From the NCBI GenBank assembly GCA_035286125.1, contig JAYKIS010000017.1, positions 3,573-67,572 on the forward strand: DNA of 64,000 nucleotides, read 5' to 3'. The stretch is from VGJW01 sp035286125 (GTDB taxonomy: Bacteria > Cyanobacteriota > Sericytochromatia > S15B-MN24 > VGJW01). The notes beneath the pieces are model-generated. The model had not been told where the DNA came from, made no database searches, and saw only the letters and a list, made by a program, of their open reading frames with translations. How positions within the stretch are numbered: position 1 is the first letter of the stretch; every line of letters starts with the position of its first letter. The position numbers were made by a program, and so were the translations under genes. This document shows, piece by piece, positions 30,246-38,315 of the stretch.

Positions 30246-31459
30246 TGAAAGCGATGCATGCCCTGCTGGCCGCCAGCCTGACGGTGATGGCGATGGTTCC
30301 CTTGGCCGAGGCTCAGGTGCCCCGTAGCCTGGTCTCGCGCCTGATGCCCGGCCTGGACCAGCGCGTCGTACTGGTGGCGGGCACTCCGCTGTCCGACGGG
30401 ACCTCATACCTCCCCAAGAACGACCTGACGGCATGGTTCCCGGGCAAGGCCGGCACCGGCATCCTGATGGTCGGACATGAACTTCGTGCGGGCGCCGAGG
30501 GCGGTGTCGGCGGGGCCTTCACCCGGCTGGAGATTCGTCGGAGCCGTGGCAAGGACGGCCTCGACTTCGTCGTGACGGGGGGGCAGCGCTGGGCGCAGGG
30601 CATGCACAACAACTGTGCCGGTGGCGTGACGCCCTGGGGTACCGTGCTGTCGGGCGAGGAGTATCCCATCCGGGCGCTTCCCGAGACTGACTGGGCGGCG
30701 ATGGGCAAGCCACCCTATCCGGCCAACTCGCCCATCATGGCCTACGGCTGGATCCAGGAGATTGATCCCGGGGCCAAGGACCCCTCTTCCCGCCTGAAGA
30801 CCCGCAAGGCCATGGGCCGCTTCAGCCATGAGGCCGCGGCCGTGGCGGATCCGCGCACGGTCTACATGACCGAGGATGACGCCGATGGGCATCTTTATCG
30901 TTTCACGGCCAAGCGACCGCGCGACCTGTCCGAGGGGCGTCTCGAGGCTCTGGATGTGCGCGGGCGGCGCTGGATCACGCTGTCGGACCCCGGAAACGCC
31001 TCGTGGGAAGCTACCCGCAAGGGGGCAACGCTCTTCCAGCGTCTCGAGGACGTGCAGATGGGGCCGGACCGTGCCGTCTGGTTCGCCGAGACGGGCATGC
31101 CCGAGAAGGGCGACCCCTACGGCCGGGTCCATCGTCTGGATCCCCGGACACTGGAGTTGCGTACGGTGGTCGAGGGCGACGGACGCAGACTGGCCAATCC
31201 GGACAATCTTGCCTTCGATCGCAAGGGACGCCTGTATATCTGCGAGGACCAGAACCAGGAGAACTACGACGCACACGGCGACAACCAGATCCTGCGCTGG
31301 AACAGACAGGATGGTTCCCTGACGGAGGTCGCCGCCATCGGCGGTGCCGCGGAGCCCAGTGGCCCTTCATTTCTGGGGGAGGACGACAGCCTCGTCTTCA
31401 CGGTAATGGCCGGACGGGCCAGCCAATTGGTACACGTCTGGGGTGCGCCCCTTCGTTGA
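30245..31459 (+). CDS. PhoX-like (DUF839) exported phosphatase/propeller protein
   Basis: 404 residues with a signal peptide (MKAMHALLAASLTVMAMVPLAEA). Features of the PhoX/DUF839 family: GILMVGHELR, HNNCAGGVTPWGTVLSGEEYP, GRFSHEAAAV, TEDDADGHLYRF, NPDNLAFDRKGRLYICEDQN. PhoX enzymes are calcium/iron alkaline phosphatases of the periplasm, but many DUF839 proteins are uncharacterised, so the activity is a family inference. Coupled to the P1 peptidase (TGATG), giving a corA-peptidase-phosphatase operon ended by a large hairpin. Confidence 0.82.
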   Translation: MKAMHALLAASLTVMAMVPLAEAQVPRSLVSRLMPGLDQRVVLVAGTPLSDGTSYLPKNDLTAWFPGKAGTGILMVGHELRAGAEGGVGGAFTRLEIRRSRGKDGLDFVVTGGQRWAQGMHNNCAGGVTPWGTVLSGEEYPIRALPETDWAAMGKPPYPANSPIMAYGWIQEIDPGAKDPSSRLKTRKAMGRFSHEAAAVADPRTVYMTEDDADGHLYRFTAKRPRDLSEGRLEALDVRGRRWITLSDPGNASWEATRKGATLFQRLEDVQMGPDRAVWFAETGMPEKGDPYGRVHRLDPRTLELRTVVEGDGRRLANPDNLAFDRKGRLYICEDQNQENYDAHGDNQILRWNRQDGSLTEVAAIGGAAEPSGPSFLGEDDSLVFTVMAGRASQLVHVWGAPLR

Positions 31460-31468
31460 TCCTTCGTC

Positions 31469-31524
31469 GCCCCAAAGTCGAATCGGCCTCCCCGGGGTGG
31501 GAGGCCGATTCGGCTTCTGGGGGC
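31469..31524. terminator. Long hairpin between convergent genes
   Basis: GAATCGGCCTCCC (31480-31492) pairs perfectly with GGGAGGCCGATTC (31499-31511) around the loop CGGGGT, and the stem extends imperfectly to outer GCCCC/GGGGC. It lies just after the PhoX-like stop and reaches the stop of the opposing lipoprotein, so it can serve both strands. No T-run. Confidence 0.7.
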
Positions 31525-32555
31525 TACTTCACGACGACGGCGTCGAGGACGGGGGCATCGAAGCCATCGCTGCCGAGGTAGTAGTCGTAGGTGAAGTTGA
31601 AGCGGACCTTGACGGCTGCTGCACGGGGCAGGTCGGCGGAGACGTTGGTCCAGGCGGGCTGGGTACCGGGGGCGGACCAGACGGCGGTCCACGTCGCGCC
31701 GTTGTCCGTCGATGCTTCGACGGCGAAGGTCGCGGTCTTGAAGTAGTACTGCTTGGTGAACTTGCCGTAGGCGAAGCTGATCTTGGGGGCGGCAAGCGCG
31801 CTGGTGTTGATGGTGTTGGTCAGCGTCAACGTATAGGCGCCGGGGGCCGTGACCTTGCCGTCCGCACCGCCGGCCGTCGCGCCCTTGGTGCCGGCCTGGG
31901 CGGCGGCAGCGCTGCTGGTCCAGCCGGTACCGGGCGTGACATCCGTCAGGTAGGCGGGCTTGGCGTAGGCGGCATTGAAGGCACCGAGACCGCTCTCGAA
32001 GCTCTCGTCCACGAGGTTGCCGGCCGCGGGGGGCGTGGTCGGGCTGGTGGAGGGCGCGGGGGAGGGCTGCGTGTAGACGACATCGCCGTCCACCAGCGTC
32101 AGGTCGACACCGAGGCCGGCGGACGAAACGACGGTGGGCTGCAGCTTGAGCGTCAGCTTGACGGTGGTCGTCTGGCCGGCCACGAGGTCCACGTTGCCCT
32201 GCTCGACGGAGCCGATGGGCTGGGAAGCGGCGTTGAGCGCCTCGACCTTGATGGCAGCCTTGCCGGGGGCGAGGTTGTCCATCGCCATGTCGGCACCCTT
32301 GGCCACGGTCTTGGAGACGGGGGCACCCGACGCAGGCGTGACGGTCAGGCGGATAGAGGCCACCTCGGCCACGGTCGCCTGGGTCCGGAAGGCGGCTGCC
32401 TCGTTCAGGACGAGACGGATGCCCGCCATCTGCACGGCGGGGGCAGCCGTCAGGGTCTGGGCATAGGCGTAGCGGCTGGGCGCCACCTGCGTCGTCGTCC
32501 CGCAGCCCACGAGGGTGACGGCGGCGAGGGGCAGCAGGGTCCAGAGCTTCGACAT
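31524..32555 (-). CDS. Lipoprotein with C-terminal beta-sandwich
   Basis: 343 residues. Lipobox LVGC at the end of MSKLWTLLPLAAVTLVGC. Residues ~35-150 are a beta-rich region (IRLTVTPASGAPVSKTVAKG, TTTVKLTLKLQP) resembling the N-terminal parts of the Kelch lipoproteins at 8.7-12.8 kb. After a Pro/Thr/Ser linker, residues ~185-343 are a jelly-roll-like domain (ESFESGLGAF, KISFAYGKFT, FAVEASTDNGATWTAVWS, YYLGSDGFDAPVLDAVVV), of the kind found in MAM or carbohydrate-binding modules. AGAGGA sits before the ATG. Single gene ended by the 31.5 kb hairpin. Function unknown; surface adhesion is a guess. Confidence 0.75.
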   Translation of the reverse strand: MSKLWTLLPLAAVTLVGCGTTTQVAPSRYAYAQTLTAAPAVQMAGIRLVLNEAAAFRTQATVAEVASIRLTVTPASGAPVSKTVAKGADMAMDNLAPGKAAIKVEALNAASQPIGSVEQGNVDLVAGQTTTVKLTLKLQPTVVSSAGLGVDLTLVDGDVVYTQPSPAPSTSPTTPPAAGNLVDESFESGLGAFNAAYAKPAYLTDVTPGTGWTSSAAAAQAGTKGATAGGADGKVTAPGAYTLTLTNTINTSALAAPKISFAYGKFTKQYYFKTATFAVEASTDNGATWTAVWSAPGTQPAWTNVSADLPRAAAVKVRFNFTYDYYLGSDGFDAPVLDAVVVK

Positions 32556-32652
32556 CTTCGGGTCCTCTTTGGGGAGGGGTGATGCTTCAGTTGTCGGACG
32601 GTTCGCCGCCGGGATTCTTGTGACGCACTCAAGTCGAGGTTAAGGTGCGAAG

Positions 32653-32685
32653 AAGCCCCCTTCGCCGAGCGCGGAGGGGGCTTCA
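32653..32685. terminator. 13-bp hairpin downstream of the Gld-like operon
   Basis: GAAGCCCCCTTCG and CGGAGGGGGCTTC form a 13-pair stem with one G-T pair and a 7-base loop, 16 bases beyond the stop of the DUF4340 gene on the minus strand. A likely end for the ABC operon transcript; T-run weak (TTCTTCG). Confidence 0.65.
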
Positions 32686-32700
32686 GTCGTTTCCTGGGAA

Positions 32701-33384
32701 CTACTTCGAGGCCGGTGCGCTCGTCGCAGCCGGTGAAGCCGAGGGTACCGGGCTGGGGGACGGCGTCGGCGCCGGAGTCGGGGCAGGAGAGGCCACGGGG
32801 GGCTGCTCCACAAGCTTGCGGATGGTATCCAGCTTGTGGGAGGCAATCAGGTAGACCTTGGGGCCATCGACTGCCTTGACGTAGTTGCCTTGGCCGGAGA
32901 TGGCCTTCTTGCCGAACTGCATGCCATGGGCGACCTTGCCCTTGCCATCCAGCAGGCGAACCTCGACGCTGGGCGAGGCCAACTCGTACTCCGTCAGGTC
33001 CTTGGGGGCCTCGTCGACGACACGGACGGCCACAGGGCGCTTGATGTCCGTGTAGGCGTTGTCCCACTCATACGTCAGGCCTCGATCCAGCTTGCCCTCG
33101 GCGTGCCACGTGGGCTGGGCCGGCGTCGCGAGCGGGTCCGGCGTCACGTCCGGGCTGGGCTTGGGCGTGGGCGCGGGGTCCTTGCGCACGTAGCGCATCG
33201 ATTTGTCCCCTGCCGTCACCTCGATGGTGCGGATGTCTTCCATCTGGCGATCCGACAGCGTCCAGACGGCCACGGTCTCTTCCTGGCCGGGCTGGTAGTC
33301 CCGCTTGTTCTCCACAAGGAAGACATAGGCGGCGATACCGGCCGTCAGTACACCAAGGATCAGCGTGTTGCGCCACTTCTGCAT
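32701..33384 (-). CDS. DUF4340-type membrane-anchored protein of the Gld-like ABC operon
   Basis: 227 residues: one N-terminal membrane segment (TLILGVLTAGIAAYVFLV), then a DUF4340-like region (WTLSDRQMEDIRTIEV, KDLTEYELASPSVEVRLLDGKGKVAHGMQFGKKAISGQGNYVKAVDGPKVYLI) and a low-complexity tail of Pro, Ser, Thr and Ala. DUF4340 proteins are a usual fourth member of the GldA/F/G-type ABC systems, as here where it follows the GldG-like gene by four bases. The role is unknown; it probably faces the periplasm. Confidence 0.78.
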   Translation of the reverse strand: MQKWRNTLILGVLTAGIAAYVFLVENKRDYQPGQEETVAVWTLSDRQMEDIRTIEVTAGDKSMRYVRKDPAPTPKPSPDVTPDPLATPAQPTWHAEGKLDRGLTYEWDNAYTDIKRPVAVRVVDEAPKDLTEYELASPSVEVRLLDGKGKVAHGMQFGKKAISGQGNYVKAVDGPKVYLIASHKLDTIRKLVEQPPVASPAPTPAPTPSPSPVPSASPAATSAPASK

Positions 33385-33388
33385 GGTC

Positions 33389-35062
33389 CTACCTCCTCCG
33401 CCACCAAACGACACCACCCAGGACCAGCAGGGCCAGCGGGGGCAGGACCACCGTCCCGTAGAACAGGGACTGCTGCGTCGAGCCCAGCAGGGTGACGGTG
33501 CGGCTCTCCTGGTTCTTGGGGGCGATGGAGACCAGCGTCTCGTCCTCGGCCAGCCAGTTGAGGCCGGAAAGGAGGAAGTCGCTGTTGCCCACGCTGGCGT
33601 TGCGCTGGAGCATGCCGTTGACGGCAAAGTACGGCGCGGCCATGACGACCAGTCGACCGTTCCGGTCCTGCTTGACCGAGGCGCTTGCATCCTCGACGCC
33701 CGGCAGCTTGCGCGACACGGCGACCGCGAGGTTCAGCGGACCCTTCAGGTGCTCGCCATCGGCCAGGTTGCCGTTCTTGAGCGGAACGCCCTTGGCCTCG
33801 GGCGAGGTCTTCGCCAGCACGTCGACCGTCACGCCCTCGGGTTTCTTGTCGGCGACGCTGAAGGCACCGGACTCGGGGAACACCGTCACGATGCGGTAGT
33901 TGCTGAAGGACTGCGTGACGGCGTGGAACTCGTACTTCACGACGGCGGGCAACGTAGGCTGGTAACCCATCGTGTTGGCGAGGTTCTCCTCGACCACGAG
34001 CACCGATTCCGGCTTGAGGCCGAAGCTGTCCTTGAGCCACGCCTCGAGGCCCGTTGGGACGCCGGGACGCATGTTCAGGAAGACCTTGCCGCCCTTGCCG
34101 ACGTAAGCGTCCAGACTGGCGACCTCCTCCTTGGTGAAGGGGGTCTTTGGAGCCGAGACGATCAGCGCCGCTGCGTCGGCCGGAATGCCCTTCCGGGTAT
34201 CGACGCGCAACCGGTCGAGGCGGTAGTTCTGCTTCTCGAGGGCCTGCTTGACCTGGGTCATGCCTTCCGCGCCGAAGTTGTCGTAGTCGAGTTCACCGTG
34301 CCCATCCACGAAGTAGATGGTCTTCTGGCTGGTGCGCGTCGCCTTGAGGATGGCCGACGTGAAGTCCTGCTCGTTGAAGCCGGTGATGGGCGTGATATTG
34401 CCCTGATGCTCGATCACCACCGTGCCGAGTCGAATCGTGCCGTTCTCCAGCACCTTGGAACGCTGTGCTTCGGGCAGGCTCTGCAGGTACTTGCGCACCT
34501 GGATGGGATCCCGGTCGGCATCGATGGTCTTGAAGGTGACCTTGTCCGGTGCTGCGTAGGCATACTCGCCAAGCAGGTCCTTGTTGGCCTGCTGTGCCCT
34601 GTCGGCAGGGCTGACGAACATCGTGAGCGTCACCTTGCCGGGCAGTTCACGAAGGATCTTCTCGGTCTGCTCGGAGAGCGAGAACTGGCGGTTTTCCGTG
34701 AAGTCCCAGCGCTTGTGGTAGCGGGTCCCCATGTAGTTGATGAAGCCCACGAGGACGACGGCGAACAGGACCTGGAGGACCAGGTTGCTGCCGGACTGGC
34801 CGCGCTCGGACGAGGCGAAGGCCTTGATGGATTCGCGGCCTTGCCAGGCCATCCCCAGCACGTACAGGCCGATGCAGGCCCAGCCTGCGTTCTGCAGGTA
34901 GCCCACGGTCGGGGCGGGCACCTTGTCGACGAGGAAGCGGGAGATGATAAGGCTGCCCGCCATGCACAGCACGGCGAGGATGCCCAGGGCATTGATGGCC
35001 AGGTCAAGCATCCGGGACGAGGATCCCTGGAGCTCGACGTCGGGACTTGGGGAAGTCTGCAT
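33389..35062 (-). CDS. GldG-like ABC transporter auxiliary protein
   Basis: 557 residues. Two hydrophobic segments near the N-terminus (~24-44, 52-68), another at ~93-107, a large extracytoplasmic domain of the ABC_transp_aux (GldG) type (RWDFTENRQFSLSEQTEKILRELPGKVTLTMFVS, KTIYFVDGHGELD, VFLNMRPGVPTGLEAWLKDSFGL) and a C-terminal membrane helix ending WWRRR. In Flavobacterium, GldA, GldF and GldG are needed for gliding; in other phyla the same set is of unknown function. Starts at an ATG 5 bases after the permease stop. Confidence 0.85.
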   Translation of the reverse strand: MQTSPSPDVELQGSSSRMLDLAINALGILAVLCMAGSLIISRFLVDKVPAPTVGYLQNAGWACIGLYVLGMAWQGRESIKAFASSERGQSGSNLVLQVLFAVVLVGFINYMGTRYHKRWDFTENRQFSLSEQTEKILRELPGKVTLTMFVSPADRAQQANKDLLGEYAYAAPDKVTFKTIDADRDPIQVRKYLQSLPEAQRSKVLENGTIRLGTVVIEHQGNITPITGFNEQDFTSAILKATRTSQKTIYFVDGHGELDYDNFGAEGMTQVKQALEKQNYRLDRLRVDTRKGIPADAAALIVSAPKTPFTKEEVASLDAYVGKGGKVFLNMRPGVPTGLEAWLKDSFGLKPESVLVVEENLANTMGYQPTLPAVVKYEFHAVTQSFSNYRIVTVFPESGAFSVADKKPEGVTVDVLAKTSPEAKGVPLKNGNLADGEHLKGPLNLAVAVSRKLPGVEDASASVKQDRNGRLVVMAAPYFAVNGMLQRNASVGNSDFLLSGLNWLAEDETLVSIAPKNQESRTVTLLGSTQQSLFYGTVVLPPLALLVLGGVVWWRRR

Positions 35063-35067
35063 CGGCG

Positions 35068-35781
35068 TTATCTCCAGTGGTAGACGTTGACGGACCGCAC
35101 CGTGACCAATAGGCAGGTCCCGATGACGGACAGGTAGTAGAGCAGGTCGGACGAGTCGATGACGCCGCGCGCCATGTTCTCGAGGTGGCTGATGATGCTC
35201 ATGTACTGGAAGGCTTCGGAGATCGGGGAACCGAAGGTCCCGCCGATGGCCGGAAGCAGCCAGATGATGAGCGAGATGACGAAGGCCACCAGCGCCGACA
35301 CGATGACGTTGTTGGTGAAGGAGCTGGCCATCAGGCCGATCGCCATCAGGGAAGCACCCATCAGCGTGGTCGCCAGATATCCCGTCCAGACGAGCGGCCA
35401 CTCGGGCTTGCCGCCGATTGCGACGAGGGACAGCGGGAACACCAGCGTGAGGCCCATCAGGAACAACAGGTAGGTGACGGTCGCCAGGTACTTGCCGAAG
35501 ACGATGGCCTCATCGGTGACGGGGCTGGTCATGAGCAACTCAATGGTGCCTGTCTTCCGCTCTTCGGCGAGCAGGCGCATGGTCAGGGCGGGGACGAGCA
35601 GCAGGAAGACGACGGCCATGTTCTGGAACAGCGTCCGCATCGAGGCCTCGCGGGTCGAGGTCAGGATGGCGAAGAACAGGAAGCCGACGGCCGCCATGAA
35701 GAAGGCCGCGACCACGTATGCGAGGGGCGATACGAAGTAGCTGCGCAGTTCGCGCTTGGCGATGGCAAGAATCTTGGACAT
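35068..35781 (-). CDS. ABC-2 type permease (GldF-like)
   Basis: 237 residues with six hydrophobic segments and the pattern of ABC-2 membrane proteins: AIAKRELRSYFVSPLAYVVAAFFMA, then MRLLAEERKTGTIELLMTSPVTDEAIVFGKYLA (the coupling helix region) and later TM pairs. Between the ATPase and GldG-like genes, spaced by 19 and 5 bases. Substrate unknown. Confidence 0.88.
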   Translation of the reverse strand: MSKILAIAKRELRSYFVSPLAYVVAAFFMAAVGFLFFAILTSTREASMRTLFQNMAVVFLLLVPALTMRLLAEERKTGTIELLMTSPVTDEAIVFGKYLATVTYLLFLMGLTLVFPLSLVAIGGKPEWPLVWTGYLATTLMGASLMAIGLMASSFTNNVIVSALVAFVISLIIWLLPAIGGTFGSPISEAFQYMSIISHLENMARGVIDSSDLLYYLSVIGTCLLVTVRSVNVYHWR

Positions 35782-35800
35782 GGTGCAATGCCTCCGTGCG

Positions 35801-36796
35801 TCAGGAGCCGGCCGTGGCCGAGAGGGCGGAGCCCGAAGCCTGCTCGGCGACGGGGGCCTCGGCGGTGGTCAGGCGGATGAAGATGTCCTCGAGCGAGAGC
35901 CTGGCGGCCCGCAACTCGAGCAGATCCCAACCCTTGCCCACGATCGCGCTGGCCAAGCCGGCCCGCACGGCATCCGTGGGATCGGTCTCGGCCTTTATGT
36001 CGAGGATACCGGCGTCATGGTTGGTCCGTGGCGTGATGGTCAGGTGGCGGATGCCCGGCACGGCCATCAGGGCCTCGCGAACGCCAGCCTCGGGACCCGC
36101 GACTTCCATCACGACGGTCTGGTTGCCCTTGAGCTTGTTTTCGAGGTTCTCGGGTCGGTCCTCGGCGACCTCGTGGCCCTTGTTGATGATGAGCACGCGG
36201 TGACAGAGGTTCTGGACCTCGGGCAAGATGTGCGTCGAGAGAATGACGGTGTGATCCCCGGACAGCTGCCGGATGAGTTCGCGCGTCTCGTTGATCTGAC
36301 GAGGGTCAAGGCCGCTGGTCGGCTCGTCCAGAATCAGCACGGGAGGCTTGTGGATCAAGGCCTGGGCAAGGCCGACACGCTGCCTGTAGCCCTTGGAGAG
36401 GTGGCTGATGAGCCGGTTCCTGTAGTCTTCGAGCCAACAGCGCTTGACGACGTAGTCGACGCGCTCGGCAATCTCGCCCGTGGGAATGCCCTTGAGCGAG
36501 GCCACGAAGGACAGGTAGTCGCTGACGGACATGTCCGGGTAGAGTGGCACGACCTCGGGCAGGTAGCCGATGAGCGCCTTGGCCTCGAGGGGTTGCTCGG
36601 CCATGTCGTAGCCGCCGACCGTCACCTTGCCCTCGGAGGGCGAGAGAAAGCCGGTAATCATCTTCATGGTGGTGGACTTGCCGGCACCATTGGGACCCAG
36701 GAAACCAAGGATTTCGCCCTTGGCCACCGTGAAGCTGATGCCGGACACGGCTGTCCGGTCACCGTAGCGTTTGGTCAGGTTCTGGACCTCGATCAT
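35801..36796 (-). CDS. ABC transporter ATP-binding protein (GldA-like)
   Basis: 331 residues. Complete nucleotide-binding domain: Walker A GPNGAGKST, signature LSKGYRQRVGLAQAL, Walker B VLILDEPTSGLDP, switch His in STHILPEVQ. The C-terminal ~100 residues form the extension found in GldA/drug-exporter type ATPases. AAGGAG is 9 bases before the ATG. First gene of the operon, which is divergent from the J-like protein gene. Unlike the exporter at 42 kb, all catalytic motifs here are intact. Confidence 0.93.
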   Translation of the reverse strand: MIEVQNLTKRYGDRTAVSGISFTVAKGEILGFLGPNGAGKSTTMKMITGFLSPSEGKVTVGGYDMAEQPLEAKALIGYLPEVVPLYPDMSVSDYLSFVASLKGIPTGEIAERVDYVVKRCWLEDYRNRLISHLSKGYRQRVGLAQALIHKPPVLILDEPTSGLDPRQINETRELIRQLSGDHTVILSTHILPEVQNLCHRVLIINKGHEVAEDRPENLENKLKGNQTVVMEVAGPEAGVREALMAVPGIRHLTITPRTNHDAGILDIKAETDPTDAVRAGLASAIVGKGWDLLELRAARLSLEDIFIRLTTAEAPVAEQASGSALSATAGS

Positions 36797-36834
36797 CCGC
36801 GGATGCTCCTTCCACAGCAGAATTCGGGACCCCC

Positions 36835-36840
36835 ATTTTA
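36835..36840 (-). promoter_or_regulatory. Candidate -10 of the Gld-like ABC operon
   Basis: TAAAAT on the minus strand, 38 bases before the ATPase start, the most AT-rich spot in the 232-base gap between divergent genes. No convincing -35. Confidence 0.3.
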
Positions 36841-37028
36841 ACCACACATTCAGGGGAAGTTCGCCAGATGGCATGACGGACAGCGGGACAAGAGGTCCTG
36901 TGCAAAACGACCGGGACCGGCGTGGGGGGGGGCGCTGTGATCGCGGCGACACATGAACGCTCGCCTTCATGGGAAGATAATGGGGGGCGTCGAGTCGCCC
37001 CTGCATCCAGCCCGACAGGTAGCCTGCC

Positions 37029-38021
37029 TTGCCGAACGACATCCAGCTCCCCGTGATGGTCATCTACGGGATCGGGGCCGTCATTTTCTTCATCGTGTCC
37101 CTTGCCCCCCTGCAAGTGGCGGTCCGGTCGTTTTTCGGCCGGCCGGCGATGTGGCGTTTCGATCGCATGATGCGGAATCGACCCAGCTCGGCACGGAAGA
37201 TCAAGGCCGATCCGGATTACACGACGGCGGAGCGCCGCCTCGAGAAGCTCAACAACGCCAAGTTCATCACGATGGTGGTGGTTCTGCTGGCGGGCATCGT
37301 GGGCTCGCTGCGCTTCCCGACTTACTACATGGACCCGGCTTACAAGCTGCCCGCCGTCCCCCGGGATCTCGACGAGCTCAGCGCGGCCACGGTCGGCCTC
37401 GGCACCATGCTCTTCGAGGCCGGCAACAAGGCCGGTCTGCTCCACATTGCTGCCGGGGTGCTGGCGGCCTTCGTGGGCTCCTTGCTGATCGTCAACCTCC
37501 TTGATTACAGTTGCGCGTTTCTCGGCTACCTGGTCGATCGCGTCGTCAATGCCGAAGATTATGCCCGCACGGCTGTCAAGCCCGAGACGCAGGTCAAGAA
37601 GAAGCGGACGGGGAACCTCGATACCGAGTCGGGCAAGCTCGAGTTGCCCAACTACTACGAACTGCTCAGCCTGCCCCAGGACGCGCCGATTCCTACGCTG
37701 TCGACCCTGCTGGACGCCCAGGAGCAGAACATGCAGCATGAACGGGCCTCGGGGAAGGGCACAAAGAAACTGCGTCGCCAGCTGGACTTGATCACCGAGG
37801 CGCGAGAGACCCTGCTCGATCAGGGCAGGCGCGCCGCCTACCATCAGGCGCTGGGTCTCAAGGCCGCGGCACCCCAGCAGATGGAGACACTCAAGGTTCG
37901 CGACGGTGGTGGGAAGTCGAACAATGCGCGCGAGGTCTCCGACGAGCAGCGCCAGCGTATGGAACAGATGAAGCGGATGCGCCAGGGTGGCGGTTCCGGC
38001 AACGGGGGCGAGGGCATCTAG
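37029..38021 (+). CDS. Membrane protein with degenerate J-domain-like tail
   Basis: 330 residues. Three membrane segments at about 8-30, 79-95 and 137-160. The cytoplasmic C-terminal region at ~207-276 resembles a J-domain: NYYELLSLPQDAP at the start and DLITEARETLLDQGRRAAYHQAL at the end, but the central His-Pro-Asp that activates DnaK is absent. The tail is Gln/Met/Gly-rich. I start at a TTG (37029) with an AGGT nine bases upstream; an ATG 27 bases later is possible. Function unknown; it cannot be a standard DnaJ co-chaperone. Confidence 0.65.
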   Translation: MPNDIQLPVMVIYGIGAVIFFIVSLAPLQVAVRSFFGRPAMWRFDRMMRNRPSSARKIKADPDYTTAERRLEKLNNAKFITMVVVLLAGIVGSLRFPTYYMDPAYKLPAVPRDLDELSAATVGLGTMLFEAGNKAGLLHIAAGVLAAFVGSLLIVNLLDYSCAFLGYLVDRVVNAEDYARTAVKPETQVKKKRTGNLDTESGKLELPNYYELLSLPQDAPIPTLSTLLDAQEQNMQHERASGKGTKKLRRQLDLITEARETLLDQGRRAAYHQALGLKAAAPQQMETLKVRDGGGKSNNAREVSDEQRQRMEQMKRMRQGGGSGNGGEGI

Positions 38022-38022
38022 C

Positions 38023-38040
38023 CTGCGCGAGAACGCAGGG
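38023..38040. terminator. Short hairpin between convergent genes
   Basis: CCTGCG, loop CGAGAA, CGCAGG: a perfect 6-base stem in the 24-base gap between the J-like gene and the epsilon subunit gene. A weak shared terminator. Confidence 0.4.
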
Positions 38041-38045
38041 TTGCC

Positions 38046-38315
38046 TCAGGTGCCCCACGTCCAAGGGCCGGGACGCCAGCGCAGGTCGCCCCCTGAGACC
38101 GATTCGAGCAAGGCTGCCCGTACCCAGGGGGATTTGTCCTTCCACGTCCCTGTCGCTTGTCCCGTGGCCTGTGCCTGTTCTTCCGCCAGTAACGCGCTGA
38201 TCGAGGCCAACGCTGCAGCGACCCGTTCGGGTGGGGTGCCGGGGTGGACATGCCTGATGACGAGGTGGGGCGCGGCTGCGTCATCCAGTCCGGCGCCGGC
38301 TGCCGCTTGGTTCAC
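38046..38315 (-). CDS. Acyl-CoA carboxylase epsilon-like subunit
   Basis: 89 residues starting at a GTG overlapping the carboxyltransferase stop (GTGA). The pattern LVIRHVHPGTPPERVAAALASISALL, a charged linker, then WKDKSPWVRAALL and a Trp-rich end fits the small epsilon subunit of acyl-CoA carboxylases (best known from actinobacteria, where it strengthens the alpha-beta complex). Identification rests on the short HPGTPPE-AAL-W signature and on its position directly behind the beta subunit. Confidence 0.7.
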   Translation of the reverse strand: MNQAAAGAGLDDAAAPHLVIRHVHPGTPPERVAAALASISALLAEEQAQATGQATGTWKDKSPWVRAALLESVSGGDLRWRPGPWTWGT

